DNA from: Ignavibacteriaceae bacterium
Lineage (GTDB): Bacteria; Bacteroidota; Ignavibacteria; Ignavibacteriales; Ignavibacteriaceae
Reading direction: 5' to 3'
DNA length: 51,355 nucleotides
NCBI GenBank assembly: GCA_031292455.1
Contig: JARLHC010000023.1
Coordinates: forward strand, 1-51,355
Shown here: piece after piece, positions 43,037-51,355 of the stretch
How positions within the stretch are numbered: position 1 is the first letter of the stretch
How the letters are laid out: each line of letters opens with the position of its first letter
Translations under genes and position numbers: made by a program
Notes under the pieces: model-generated
Told to the model about the DNA's origin: nothing
Seen by the model: the letters and a program-made list of their open reading frames with translations, nothing else
The model's database searches: none

Positions 43037-44917
43037 TTATTTCTTTTTTGAAATTAGTGCATCAATCTGGTCCATAACGTTATTCATCTTTTTCATTGTA
43101 ATTTCGAATGCTTCAGAAGATAACGGATCAATGCCTGCATTCTTTATAAGATTCAATGGATAGTCGGAATAACCTCCTTTAAGGATATTATAGAATTTAT
43201 CTACTGCAGGCTGTCCTTCATTAACAATTTTCTCAGCAAAAGCTGTAGCATATATTAACGAAGTAGCATATTGGTAGACATAATAAGTATAATTAAAGAA
43301 GTGAGGAATATATTCCCATTCATAAGCGATATAGGGATCGACAATACATTTACCCTGGTCATTGCCGTAATATGTTTTCACAATATTATAATAGATTTTA
43401 CTCATCTGTTCACCGGTTAAAGGATCACCCTTTTCGACTATTTTATGTATTTCCCATTCAAATTCAGCAAACATGGTTTGGCGGAAGACGGTATTTCTAA
43501 GCAAATCAAGATAATTCCCAAGCAGGAATAGTTTTTCGTCGTCACTTTTCGAAATCTTAACCATATAGTTATTGAGCAATGTCTCGTTTATTGTTGAGGC
43601 AATTTCTGCAACAAAGATAGGATATTGTGAATTTGCATAAGTCTGGGTTTTATTTGAATAAAAGCTGTGCATCATATGCCCGGATTCATGCGCTAAAGTA
43701 GTAACAGACTCATAGTCATCATTCCAATTAGTAAGGATATAGGGATGCGCATCATAGGAAGCACCAGATTCATAAGCTCCTGATTTCTTCCCTTCTGTCG
43801 GCATTAAATCAACCCACCTATTATCATATGCATATTTCAGATTGGTTATATAATCCTGTCCCATAGGTTTAAGGGCATCAAGAATAACCTTCTCTCCTTC
43901 GTCGACAGAATATTTCATATCAACTTTTTTAGCTATGGAAGTATAAAGGTCGTAATAATGGAGAGTATCAACACCCAAAAGTTTTTTCTTAAGGTCAAGA
44001 ATTCTATGGAGGGTACCAAGATTATTATGAATCTGTTTCACAAGATTTTCATAGACGGATACAGGTACATTAAAATTACTTAAGGAAGCTTCCATAGAGG
44101 AATTATATTTTCTGTCTTTTGCGTACACAAAATCGGTTTTTACTTTTCCAGTAAGATCAGCTCCGAGGGTATTCTGGAATTTACTGTAATTATTAAATAA
44201 AGAGCTGAATATTATTTTCCTATCATCACGATTACCCACAGAGCGGTACTTAGTATAGGCAGAAGAAGAAAGATTTATTTTTTCACCAGTAGATAAAGTA
44301 ATTTGAGGTGTGGGCTGTTCAGCATTATTAAAAATATTATATACATTTACAGGAGTATCGGTTATAAGGCCGAAACTTGCAAGCAATGTTTCTTCGGCTT
44401 CAGTAAGTGTATGGTCTCTAAGTCTCTGGATATCAGCTATAAACATTTTGTATTCTTCAAGTGCAGGTTTTTCTTTGAAGAACATTTCAATTTTGGACGG
44501 ATCAATTTTAATGATTTCCGGATTCAGAAAAGAAGTCTTTTCAGAAAATTCAGTCCCTAAAGCAGAAGCCTGCTGAAGGAGAGCCTGATTATCGGATATC
44601 CTTAAGTCTTCATCGCTAATTCTTGAAGCATAATCAGAAAGTTTATTAAAGTCTTTAGTCGCATCAAAGTAACTTTTCAGGGCATTAAGGAGTATATCGG
44701 GAGATTCGGCCAGGTGTCCCTTATATTTTACAATTTCATCTATTTTATTTGAGATTTTATCTTTATCAGCGAGCCAATCCTGACGAGACTTATAAATGTC
44801 ATCGAGGTTCCATTTATATTTATCAGGGATATCTTTTCTCTGCAGGTTTTGCGGAAATAAGTTTAACGTAGAAAGAAAGAAAGCGAAAAGGAATAAGCAG
44901 ATTTGTTTAAATTTCAT
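43037..44917 (-). CDS. pepF: Secreted oligoendopeptidase F (M3 metallopeptidase)
   Basis: A 626-residue zinc peptidase of family M3B that cleaves short peptides. A signal peptide (CLFLFAFFLSTLNLFPQ) shows export, unlike the cytoplasmic enzymes of Firmicutes. The active site TLAHESGHMMHSFYS is near residue 410, with the third zinc ligand Glu in FVAEIASTINETLL about 25 residues later. C-terminal FAEFEWEIHKIVEKG and YVYQYATSLIYA also match. It probably digests peptides in the periplasm or outside the cell. Confidence 0.93.
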   Translation of the reverse strand: MKFKQICLFLFAFFLSTLNLFPQNLQRKDIPDKYKWNLDDIYKSRQDWLADKDKISNKIDEIVKYKGHLAESPDILLNALKSYFDATKDFNKLSDYASRISDEDLRISDNQALLQQASALGTEFSEKTSFLNPEIIKIDPSKIEMFFKEKPALEEYKMFIADIQRLRDHTLTEAEETLLASFGLITDTPVNVYNIFNNAEQPTPQITLSTGEKINLSSSAYTKYRSVGNRDDRKIIFSSLFNNYSKFQNTLGADLTGKVKTDFVYAKDRKYNSSMEASLSNFNVPVSVYENLVKQIHNNLGTLHRILDLKKKLLGVDTLHYYDLYTSIAKKVDMKYSVDEGEKVILDALKPMGQDYITNLKYAYDNRWVDLMPTEGKKSGAYESGASYDAHPYILTNWNDDYESVTTLAHESGHMMHSFYSNKTQTYANSQYPIFVAEIASTINETLLNNYMVKISKSDDEKLFLLGNYLDLLRNTVFRQTMFAEFEWEIHKIVEKGDPLTGEQMSKIYYNIVKTYYGNDQGKCIVDPYIAYEWEYIPHFFNYTYYVYQYATSLIYATAFAEKIVNEGQPAVDKFYNILKGGYSDYPLNLIKNAGIDPLSSEAFEITMKKMNNVMDQIDALISKKK

Positions 44918-45175
44918 AAGAATACCTTTTAATTATTTTCAATTTATTAAACATAGAAATTATTTATAATAATTCTTAACCATTTATCAAAAAATTAAGA
45001 AAATTATACACAAATTTATTGATCAATGAAATAGGGAGAAAATTTCAGAATAAAAGGATTGCAGGATAATCATGAAATATCAGGATAAATATAAAAATAG
45101 TGAAGCAGGATAAAATAATTCATTTATTATTGCATTCGGAGTATAGAAATATTATTTTAATAACCTAAAATTTTG

Positions 45176-45249
45176 GGGCTCGTAGCTCAGTTGGTTAGAG
45201 CATCTGACTCATAATCAGAGGGTCGGTGGTTCAAGCCCATCCGGGCCCA
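45176..45249 (+). tRNA. tRNA with CAT anticodon (elongator Met or Ile2)
   Basis: A 74-base tRNA: acceptor GGGCTCG with CGGGCCC, discriminator A, anticodon arm TCTGA-CTCATAA-TCAGA, and T-loop TTCAAGC. The anticodon CAT could read AUG, or AUA if the C is modified to lysidine. It is not the initiator: the first acceptor pair is a normal G-C, and the anticodon stem lacks the three G-C pairs of initiator tRNA. Met versus Ile2 cannot be settled by eye. Confidence 0.93.
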
Positions 45250-45254
45250 CAATG

Positions 45255-45289
45255 GGTGCAAGTAGTAGTATTTGCACCTATTTTTATTT
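45255..45289 (+). terminator. Rho-independent terminator of the CAT tRNA
   Basis: GGTGCAA (45255-45261) pairs with TTGCACC (45272-45278) around a 10-base loop, followed by TATTTTTATTT. It begins five bases after the tRNA. Confidence 0.8.
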
Positions 45290-45703
45290 CTATTTGGAAA
45301 AAATGTTATACTTTAACTTCCAGGACTATTGTCTCAAATCGGGAATAACTGACCGAAAATAATATTTATTATTTACTTAAAATAGATATTTTAGTTTTCT
45401 ACCAGTGATTGCGACATAAATTCTTCGGCAAAGATAATTATCCTGATGGAATATAAAATAAAATTTTATTGAATATTTTATAATTTTTGGATAGATTATA
45501 CACGATTTATATGTAATAACCGGGGATTTTCAAAAAGGTTAACAATTTGTCTGCGTTCAAATTTAACAATCAGTATTTGCAATTTTTCCTTCTTTCAAAA
45601 GTACATAAGCAGATTTTATCTCATCCCGATTATTATCATTTTGGCATGAGTATTGAGGTATATTATTAAAAAAGACTATCTTTTTAAATTAAGTGAGATT
45701 ATA
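45290..45703. other. Intergenic region, no gene recognised
   Basis: A 414-base AT-rich stretch between the tRNA terminator and the large secreted protein gene. The only open frame is a short in-frame extension of the next gene from TTG 45653, which lacks a signal-peptide pattern before the real start. It must hold the promoter of that gene, but no convincing -35/-10 pair or structured leader was found by eye. Confidence 0.5.
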
Positions 45704-48700
45704 ATGAGACACAAATTACTACTAACAACAATCTTAATAATTGGATTTTTACTTCCCAATTCTTTTCCCCAGCAGAAACAGATTCCAAATGCTAAGAATC
45801 AGATGAAGTTAACAGGTGAGAAGATTAGCAAAGATTGGAATAATAAACAAAACGTATCATTATCAAGTCAGAGTCCGTTAAGTTTAACGATTACTGCATT
45901 AATACAAGGACTTTACAATGGAAGCATTCAGAGCAGTGTAAATCCAATTACAGTTAAAGTGGAATTACATGATGCTACAACCAAGGATGGAATCGAAGCG
46001 CAAAACGGAATTTTAAGCAGCACAGGAGTCGGAACTTTCAATTTCAATAGTGCAGTAAACGGTACACCATATTATATCGTAATTAAATCGAGCAACACTA
46101 TAGAGACATGGAGTGCTAATACACAAAGTTTTTCATCAGGAACACTTAGCTACGATTTTACAACTTCAGCGTCTAAAGCTTATGGCAATAACCTAGCATT
46201 AGTAGGCTCCAAATATTGTATATACAGCGGCGATATTACTCAGGATGGATTAGTTGATTTATCTGATTTAGCACCTGTAGATAATGATAACAGACTTGCT
46301 GCATCAGGAAATGTTATTACAGATTTAAACGGTGACGGCCTTGTAGACTTAAGCGATCTTCTTATAGTTGATAACAATAATATGCTTGCTGTTGCATCAG
46401 CTACTCCTTCCGGCGTACCTCCAGAAAGTTTTAATTATGCGGGACAAACCTATCATACAGTATTAATTGGAACCCAATATTGGCTAAAGGAAAATCTTAA
46501 TATAGGCACAATGATCAGCGGATCTCAGAGTCAAGCAAATAACAGCATCATAGAGAAGTATTGTTATAATGATCTTTCTTCAAACTGTGCAACATATGGT
46601 GGTTTATACCAGTGGGGTGAGGCGATGCAATATGCAGCTAGTGGAATTGATATACAAGGGATCTGTCCTACCGGATGGCATTTACCGACCAGTAATGAAA
46701 TATCATATTTAGACAGTGCTGTTACAGGTAATTCCGATGCATTAAAGTCAAAAGGATGGGGAGTAGATATTGGAGCGGGCACAAATTCAAGCGGTTTTTC
46801 AGCATTTCTTGCCGGACTCCGTCTTACTGTAAGCGGTGCCTATTCGAGTTTAGGAACAGACGGCGATGGTTATTTCTGGAGTTCCACAGAGAGCAGTACA
46901 AGAAATGCTAACTATATGGATCTTTCCGCATATGATAATACTATTTATCAATATTCTGTAGCAAAGGATTATGGATTTAGCGTACGTTGTGTTAAGAATG
47001 GTTGGATATCGCTGCAATCACCAAATGGAGGTGAGAGTTGGGGAGTAGATTCAACACAAAACATAACTTGGACAAGCAGTAACGTAGCAAACATTAAATT
47101 AGAATTTACAACAGATAATGGAACAACCTGGTCAACAATTTCGGCTTCAACCCCTGCCACACAAGAATTATACAGCTGGGTAATTCCCCATACACCATCA
47201 ACACAGTGCAAGGTAAAATTGAGTGCTGTAAGCGACACTACCATTCAAAGCATTAGTGCAAATGTTTTCACAACATGGGTACCAACAATCTCTATAACTT
47301 CGCCGATTGGGGGAGAGAACTGGAAAGTGAACGATATTGATTCAATCAAGTGGGTGAGCACTCATACAGCAAATGCAAAGATAGAATTTACAACAGATAA
47401 CGGGACTAATTGGACAACTATTATTGCCTCAACACCGGCGTCAACCGGAAATTATAATTGGACGGTACCTTTTACTCCTTCTATTAATTGCAGAGTAAGA
47501 GTTAGTAATGTAAGTAATTTAAATATTAACAGTACAAGTCCTAATGTATTTACAATATCTAATCCTTCCTGCCCCGGGATAGACACTGTTGTTTATGAAG
47601 GACAAACTTATAATACTGTTTTGATAGGAAATCAATGCTGGTTAAAAGAGAATCTTAACGTTGGAACCAGAATAAATGGAATTGTAGCTCAAACAAATAA
47701 TGGAATAGTAGAAAAATACTGTTATAATAATAATCCTGCCAACTGTACTACTTATGGCGGATTATATGAATGGGCAGAAGCAGTTCAATATCAGAATGGT
47801 GCATCAAATTCAACCTCTTTAAATCCACCATTATATGGACATATACAGGGTATCTGTCCGACAGGATGGCACCTTCCGGATACAACCGAGTTATCTACGT
47901 TAACGAATGCAGTAAATAATGACGGGAACTCATTAAAAGCAATCGGCCAAGGATTTGGTTCAGCGGCTGGAACAGATCTTAATGGTTTTTCAGGATTATT
48001 AGCAGGAACCCGCTATTCGGATGGATCTTGGGGTTCATTGGGACTTTACACGTTCTATGTAAATACCACAGAAGCAGATGCAGCCAATGTATACTATATT
48101 GAATTAGGTACCGATTTCAGCAACATCTTATTTGATAAAAATTCTAAAGAATACGGACGCAGTGTTCGCTGCATAAAAGATGGATCGTTATCACTGCAAT
48201 CACCAAATGGAGGTGAAAGCAAGGAAGTTGGTTCCACTCAGAACATAAGCTGGATAAGCAGTTATGTTACTAACACCAAATTAGAGTATTCAACCAATAA
48301 CGGTACATCCTGGACAACAATTATATCGTCTACACCGGCTTCAGCAGGAAATTACAGTTGGACAATCCCGAATACGCCATCAACCCAATGCAAAGTAAAA
48401 ATAAGTGATGCTAATGATACCACATTGAAAAGTATAAGTGCTAATGTATTCACTATTGTACCTCTCCCATCAGTAACAATCACGTCACCTATAGGAAGTG
48501 AGGACTGGAAAGTTGGTGAGACTGACTCAATTAAATGGACAAGCGTTAATGTGACAAATGTCAAATTAGAATACACTACAGATAATGGTACATCATGGGG
48601 GGCAATAGTGGCCTCAACATCTGCATCAGCCGGACTTTATACCTGGACAATTCCCAATACTCCTTCAGTAAATTGTAAAGTACGTATAAGTGATGCAGCG

Positions 48701-49048
48701 GATACAACAATAAACAGTACAAGCGCGAATGTTTTTACAATTGAGACAATACCGGTACCGACTATTTCTATCAATACACCAAATGGCGGCGAAGATTGGA
48801 AGGTAAGCGATGCTGATTCAATCAAGTGGACAAGCAGTAATGTATCTAATGTCAAAATTGAATACAGCACAGATAATGGCGGGACCTGGTCAACAATTAT
48901 TGCATCAACACCAGCATCAGCCGAATTATACATATGGACAATTCCGGATACTCCTTCGGTAAATTGTAAAATACGAATAAGCGATGCTGATAATTCAAGC
49001 ATTAATAGTGAAAGTCTTAATATTTTTACGATATCGAGTCCAATTTAA
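45704..49048 (+). CDS. Large secreted protein: dockerin-like module, two FISUMP domains, five Ig-like repeats
   Basis: A 1114-residue secreted protein. ATG 45704 is chosen because it opens the signal peptide (LLLTTILIIGFLLPNSFPQ). Residues of about 60-235 form the module shared with the nuclease at 13080: ITALIQGLYNGSI through SYDFTTSASKAYG, then GDITQDGLVDLSDL and TDLNGDGLVDLSDLL. Two FISUMP domains follow (about 240-430 and 625-835), each with GQTYxTVLIGxQxWLKENL, TYGGLYxWxEA and GICPTGWHLP. Five Ig-like repeats of about 90 residues (SPNGGESW to ANVFT) lie two between and three after the FISUMP domains. It is likely a surface adhesin or binding protein. No catalytic site or type IX sorting domain is visible. 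Confidence 0.9.
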   Translation: MRHKLLLTTILIIGFLLPNSFPQQKQIPNAKNQMKLTGEKISKDWNNKQNVSLSSQSPLSLTITALIQGLYNGSIQSSVNPITVKVELHDATTKDGIEAQNGILSSTGVGTFNFNSAVNGTPYYIVIKSSNTIETWSANTQSFSSGTLSYDFTTSASKAYGNNLALVGSKYCIYSGDITQDGLVDLSDLAPVDNDNRLAASGNVITDLNGDGLVDLSDLLIVDNNNMLAVASATPSGVPPESFNYAGQTYHTVLIGTQYWLKENLNIGTMISGSQSQANNSIIEKYCYNDLSSNCATYGGLYQWGEAMQYAASGIDIQGICPTGWHLPTSNEISYLDSAVTGNSDALKSKGWGVDIGAGTNSSGFSAFLAGLRLTVSGAYSSLGTDGDGYFWSSTESSTRNANYMDLSAYDNTIYQYSVAKDYGFSVRCVKNGWISLQSPNGGESWGVDSTQNITWTSSNVANIKLEFTTDNGTTWSTISASTPATQELYSWVIPHTPSTQCKVKLSAVSDTTIQSISANVFTTWVPTISITSPIGGENWKVNDIDSIKWVSTHTANAKIEFTTDNGTNWTTIIASTPASTGNYNWTVPFTPSINCRVRVSNVSNLNINSTSPNVFTISNPSCPGIDTVVYEGQTYNTVLIGNQCWLKENLNVGTRINGIVAQTNNGIVEKYCYNNNPANCTTYGGLYEWAEAVQYQNGASNSTSLNPPLYGHIQGICPTGWHLPDTTELSTLTNAVNNDGNSLKAIGQGFGSAAGTDLNGFSGLLAGTRYSDGSWGSLGLYTFYVNTTEADAANVYYIELGTDFSNILFDKNSKEYGRSVRCIKDGSLSLQSPNGGESKEVGSTQNISWISSYVTNTKLEYSTNNGTSWTTIISSTPASAGNYSWTIPNTPSTQCKVKISDANDTTLKSISANVFTIVPLPSVTITSPIGSEDWKVGETDSIKWTSVNVTNVKLEYTTDNGTSWGAIVASTSASAGLYTWTIPNTPSVNCKVRISDAADTTINSTSANVFTIETIPVPTISINTPNGGEDWKVSDADSIKWTSSNVSNVKIEYSTDNGGTWSTIIASTPASAELYIWTIPDTPSVNCKIRISDADNSSINSESLNIFTISSPI

Positions 49049-49341
49049 CGATATTGTCTATAAGGCATCATAAAATGAGATTTATTATCTTATTATGTGA
49101 TACCTCAACTAGTACATTTTTCGCTCATTTGTGTATTATATAGTAAACTGATGGTTTTTAGGTTAGCCGGAAATCCCTTAAATATTTGGCTGAATATTTT
49201 TTAATTCAGTATTGACAATATATAAATATTATTTTAGGTTTTAAGGAATCGATTTAATAATTCATTTCAGGGACAAAATAAATAAAACCAGATTAGAAAG
49301 AGATATGACTTAGATAAAGAAGATAAAATATTGAAGAATTT
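49049..49341. other. Intergenic region, possibly an sRNA or 3' UTR
   Basis: This AT-rich stretch after the large secreted protein gene has no credible coding frame. A TTGACA at 49212-49217 could be a -35 element for a short plus-strand transcript ending at the hairpin at 49342, but no good -10 partner is evident. Otherwise it is simply the 3' UTR. Confidence 0.35.
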
Positions 49342-49415
49342 AGGGTCTCATTTGTATAAAATCCCAAACCATCCCACCTGCCCGCATAAACCAATACAAT
49401 GAGACCCTTTTTTTA
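49342..49415 (+). terminator. Long-stem terminator with C-rich loop
   Basis: AGGGTCTCATT-T-GTAT (49342-49357) pairs with ATACAATGAGACCCT (49394-49408): 15 base pairs with one bulged T, followed by seven more Ts. The 36-base loop (49358-49393) is C-rich (CCCAAACC, CCCACC, CCCGC), which is unusual. On the minus strand the same loop carries GGG and GG runs and lies two bases past the bshB1 stop. It acts most simply as the terminator for plus-strand transcription from the large secreted protein gene. Confidence 0.72.
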
Positions 49416-49417
49416 TG

Positions 49418-50134
49418 TTATTTTATAAAAGAAAGAAGATCAAGTTCTATCTTTTCTTCAGAATAGAAAGGTTCTCCATGAAGCTTGCCAATTTGAAAGC
49501 CGTAATAGAGTGATCGGGCTTCTATATAGTTTAAAAATTCGGGTTTTGAAATGAAAGTTTGCGGTTCTCTGCTTTTAGGATTATAAAACTGAGTTGAATA
49601 AGACTTTACTGCTTTCATTTTAATTTCATGATAGCCAGTAATATCGACAATAAAAGTTGGATCAAAGGTATAGGTCTGCATGTAATAAAAAATCTTCACA
49701 GGCCGGTATGACTTCTGTTTCACCTTATTACAAGTGGTTTTTATTTTATCCAGGCCTGAAGAGAAGACAGCTTCTTTGATAAGCCTGCTGGTATAAATAT
49801 GATCCGGGTGCCTGTCATTAAAATACGGAGCAAAAACTAATTTAGGCGTATACTTCCTAATAACCATAATTATCTTCTTCATGTAATCTTTATTTACGTC
49901 GATGCCGCCATCGGGAAAATGAAGATTATCTCTTACGGCAGTCTTCAATATTGCGGCAGATTCAGCTGCTTCTTTTTTTCTTGTTGCCACAGTTCCTCTT
50001 GTGCCAAGTTCTCCCCTTGTAAGGTCAATAATTCCGACTTTAAGATTATTAGCAGTAAGCTTAGCAATAGTTCCACCCATTGCAAGTTCGGCGTCATCAG
50101 GGTGGGAACCAAAAACAATTATATCAAGATTCAT
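49418..50134 (-). CDS. bshB1: Bacillithiol biosynthesis deacetylase BshB1
   Basis: A 238-residue LmbE/PIG-L-type zinc deacetylase that removes acetyl from GlcNAc-malate in bacillithiol synthesis. The zinc site is VFGSHPDDAELAMGGT, with the downstream His in YFNDRHPDHIYTSRLIKEA. DLTRGELGTRGTVATR and NLHFPDGGID are marks of the BshB1 group, and the YSTQFYN stretch is typical. The full family length is present. bshA and bshC are not in the window. A hairpin abuts its stop. Confidence 0.93.
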   Translation of the reverse strand: MNLDIIVFGSHPDDAELAMGGTIAKLTANNLKVGIIDLTRGELGTRGTVATRKKEAAESAAILKTAVRDNLHFPDGGIDVNKDYMKKIIMVIRKYTPKLVFAPYFNDRHPDHIYTSRLIKEAVFSSGLDKIKTTCNKVKQKSYRPVKIFYYMQTYTFDPTFIVDITGYHEIKMKAVKSYSTQFYNPKSREPQTFISKPEFLNYIEARSLYYGFQIGKLHGEPFYSEEKIELDLLSFIK

Positions 50135-50167
50135 ACGATTTAATAATTAATTTATTGAAATATATCT

Positions 50168-50260
50168 CTCCTTTTCTTGTTTCAAGAAAAGGAGCAAAAG
50201 AAACATGGCTGCAAATACAAGCTAAATAAGTAGAAAAACAAATATGGAAATATTATTAAT
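50168..50260. repeat. REP-like palindromic element, copy A
   Basis: It begins with a perfect palindrome, CTCCTTTTCTTG-ttt-CAAGAAAAGGAG (50168-50194), then GCAAAAGAAACA and a tail with GTAGAAAAACAAAT. It lies between prmA and bshB1 and could form a hairpin in either transcript. A diverged copy lies upstream of prmA. Confidence 0.65.
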
Positions 50261-50261
50261 A

Positions 50262-51104
50262 TCATTTTTGAAATACTAATGCTATCCAGGGCTCCAATAT
50301 TTTAGTCTCAAGAAATGAAAGTCCAAGTCCTTTATAATGATATTTAATTTCTGCCTCATCATCATTCAACAGGCCGGAAAGGATCACTAATCCACCAGGT
50401 TTAAGCCGGGTATAGATTTCCTCAGCGATTTCAATAAGTATATTTTTCTGAATATTAGCGAGGACAAGATCGAATCCTGTTTCATTAATATCTTTAATTT
50501 CACCACGCCGGATATCAACTGAATTATTAACATCATTCAACGCCGAATTTTCGATCGCATTACCATAGCACCATTCATCAATATCGATAGCTACGGCATT
50601 CCGTGCTCCGAGCTTTACCGAAGCGATTGCAAGAATTCCAGTACCAGATCCGACATCCAGCACCCGTGCTCCCTTAAGCATATACTTATCCAGAAGTAAA
50701 AGAACTAACCTGGTAGTTTGATGCTCCCCAGTACCAAAAGACATTTTAGGGTCAATAATCAATACAATTTGTCCCGGTTTAGGATTATATTCCCTGAAAG
50801 TAGGTTTAATTACAATTTTATCGGAAACTTCTATAACATTTATACTTTCCTCCCATTCTTTGTTCCAATTCCTGTTTTCTAAGATATTTTCCTCTATTGT
50901 AAAGTTCCGGAGCAGACTTTCATTTTTTAATTTCTGTAGCCTGGCTTTCAACTCTTCCAAAGATAGGGACAAGTCGTCGCTAAAGACTTTAATACAATTT
51001 ACTTCTTCGTTAATGCCTGAGATGTTAGATTCCCACATTACACCTGAGATTAAGTCAGGATTAAATGGATCTGAGGTAATTAAGAATTCTTTATATTTTT
51101 TCAT
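50262..51104 (-). CDS. prmA: Ribosomal protein L11 methyltransferase
   Basis: A 280-residue SAM-dependent enzyme that trimethylates ribosomal protein L11. The N-terminal substrate domain (1-100, FLITSDPFNPDLISGVMWES) is followed by the Rossmann domain: the family hallmark IDPKMSFGTGEHQTTRL, SAM motif VLDVGSGTGILAIASVKLGA, AIDIDEW and the NPPY-like LVLANIQKNIL. It is full length. Copies of a palindromic repeat lie on both sides. Confidence 0.95.
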   Translation of the reverse strand: MKKYKEFLITSDPFNPDLISGVMWESNISGINEEVNCIKVFSDDLSLSLEELKARLQKLKNESLLRNFTIEENILENRNWNKEWEESINVIEVSDKIVIKPTFREYNPKPGQIVLIIDPKMSFGTGEHQTTRLVLLLLDKYMLKGARVLDVGSGTGILAIASVKLGARNAVAIDIDEWCYGNAIENSALNDVNNSVDIRRGEIKDINETGFDLVLANIQKNILIEIAEEIYTRLKPGGLVILSGLLNDDEAEIKYHYKGLGLSFLETKILEPWIALVFQK

Positions 51105-51166
51105 ATATACTATGTTTTATGTGAAAATTACTCTCCCTACTTTACGAAAGAGAAATAATATCGATT

Positions 51167-51256
51167 CCCCTTTTCTTTGACGCAAGCAAAGGAGCAAAAG
51201 AAACAATTCACTGTACTTTTCTGTTATGTAGAAAAGCAAATGATATTTTTAATATG
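51167..51256. repeat. REP-like palindromic element, copy B
   Basis: It reads CCCCTTTTCTTTG-acg-CAAGCAAAGGAG, an imperfect palindrome, then GGAGCAAAAGAAACA exactly as in copy A, and a matching tail GTAGAAAAGCAAATGATA. It lies 63 bases upstream of the prmA start, in the 251-base region between prmA and the window end, which otherwise shows no gene. Confidence 0.6.
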
Positions 51257-51355
51257 TATTCCTTCTCATAATTGGTTAGTAGCTATTTGTCTCTAAATAA
51301 ATAGAATCAATCTGTTATAAACGGACAACCCTATCGGGCTGCCGCAAGTATTATA

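Noticed and set aside
45176-45249. Initiator tRNA-fMet
   Set aside because: The first acceptor pair is a normal G-C and the anticodon stem is TCTGA/TCAGA, lacking the G-C run of initiator tRNAs.
48637-49002. Antisense open frames within the Ig-like repeats
   Set aside because: They repeat with the period of the Ig-like units on the other strand and are by-products of that repetition.
47020-49030. Possible CRISPR or tandem DNA repeat
   Set aside because: The repetition is at protein level (five Ig-like units of about 90 residues) in an intact reading frame, with no short identical repeats or spacers.

Overview
The window is about 51 kb of low-GC bacterial chromosome, dense with genes and without phage, plasmid, insertion-sequence or CRISPR signatures. 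The gene content points to the FCB group, most likely Ignavibacteriota or a close relative. It includes MORN_2 repeat proteins, a FISUMP-domain protein, a beta-sandwich plus dockerin-like module in two secreted proteins, BshB1 (bacillithiol), a PDZ-7TM histidine kinase and an Ig-like lipoprotein next to MltG. Many genes have clear Shine-Dalgarno sequences (GGAG or AGAGGT types), which argues against Bacteroidota proper, where these are weak. The lineage is inferred from gene content only.

Layout. Positions 1-4225 (minus): two tandem MORN_2 repeat proteins followed by aguB and aguA (agmatine to putrescine); aguA loses only its last few codons at the window edge. Positions 4425-9503 (plus): a tight five-gene operon of an isocitrate dehydrogenase-like enzyme, an HMG-CoA-lyase-like enzyme, a class III CoA-transferase and the two subunits of an isopropylmalate isomerase/homoaconitase-type hydro-lyase. 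Several specificity positions are unusual, and this is the best candidate for an undescribed pathway. Positions 9506-12731: DUF1684 lipoprotein and mutS. Positions 13080-14438: a secreted S1/P1-type nuclease carrying the dockerin-like module. Positions 14578-23378: tRNA-Ser, a two-component system, aroE, a TPR protein, sucC and 1-pyrroline-5-carboxylate dehydrogenase. Positions 23562-29511: an orphan four-helix sensor-like protein, tRNA-Ala, a small cytochrome-like lipoprotein, an Ig-like lipoprotein, mltG, tsaD and proline dehydrogenase. With P5C dehydrogenase this completes proline oxidation to glutamate, at two sites.

Positions 29710-40635 (minus): an esterase, then a long translation and cell-division cluster. 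Read in transcription order it is tRNA-Leu, tRNA-Val, thrS, infC, rpmI, rplT, pheS, pheT, a coiled-coil protein, zapA, a 6S-like RNA, rny, coaE. infC has no ATG, GTG or TTG at its conserved N-terminus and appears to start at ATC, the rare type of codon used by IF3 genes for autoregulation. The 6S-like RNA fills the whole gap between zapA and rny.

Positions 40885-50134: a class I CoA-transferase, a third MORN_2 protein, secreted oligoendopeptidase F, a CAT-anticodon tRNA, a large secreted protein (the same dockerin-like module, two FISUMP domains and five Ig-like repeats), a terminator-like hairpin with a G/C-run loop, and bshB1. Positions 50168-51355: prmA between two copies of a REP-like palindromic element.

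All functional calls come from reading sequence motifs by eye. No database search, structure prediction or expression data were available.
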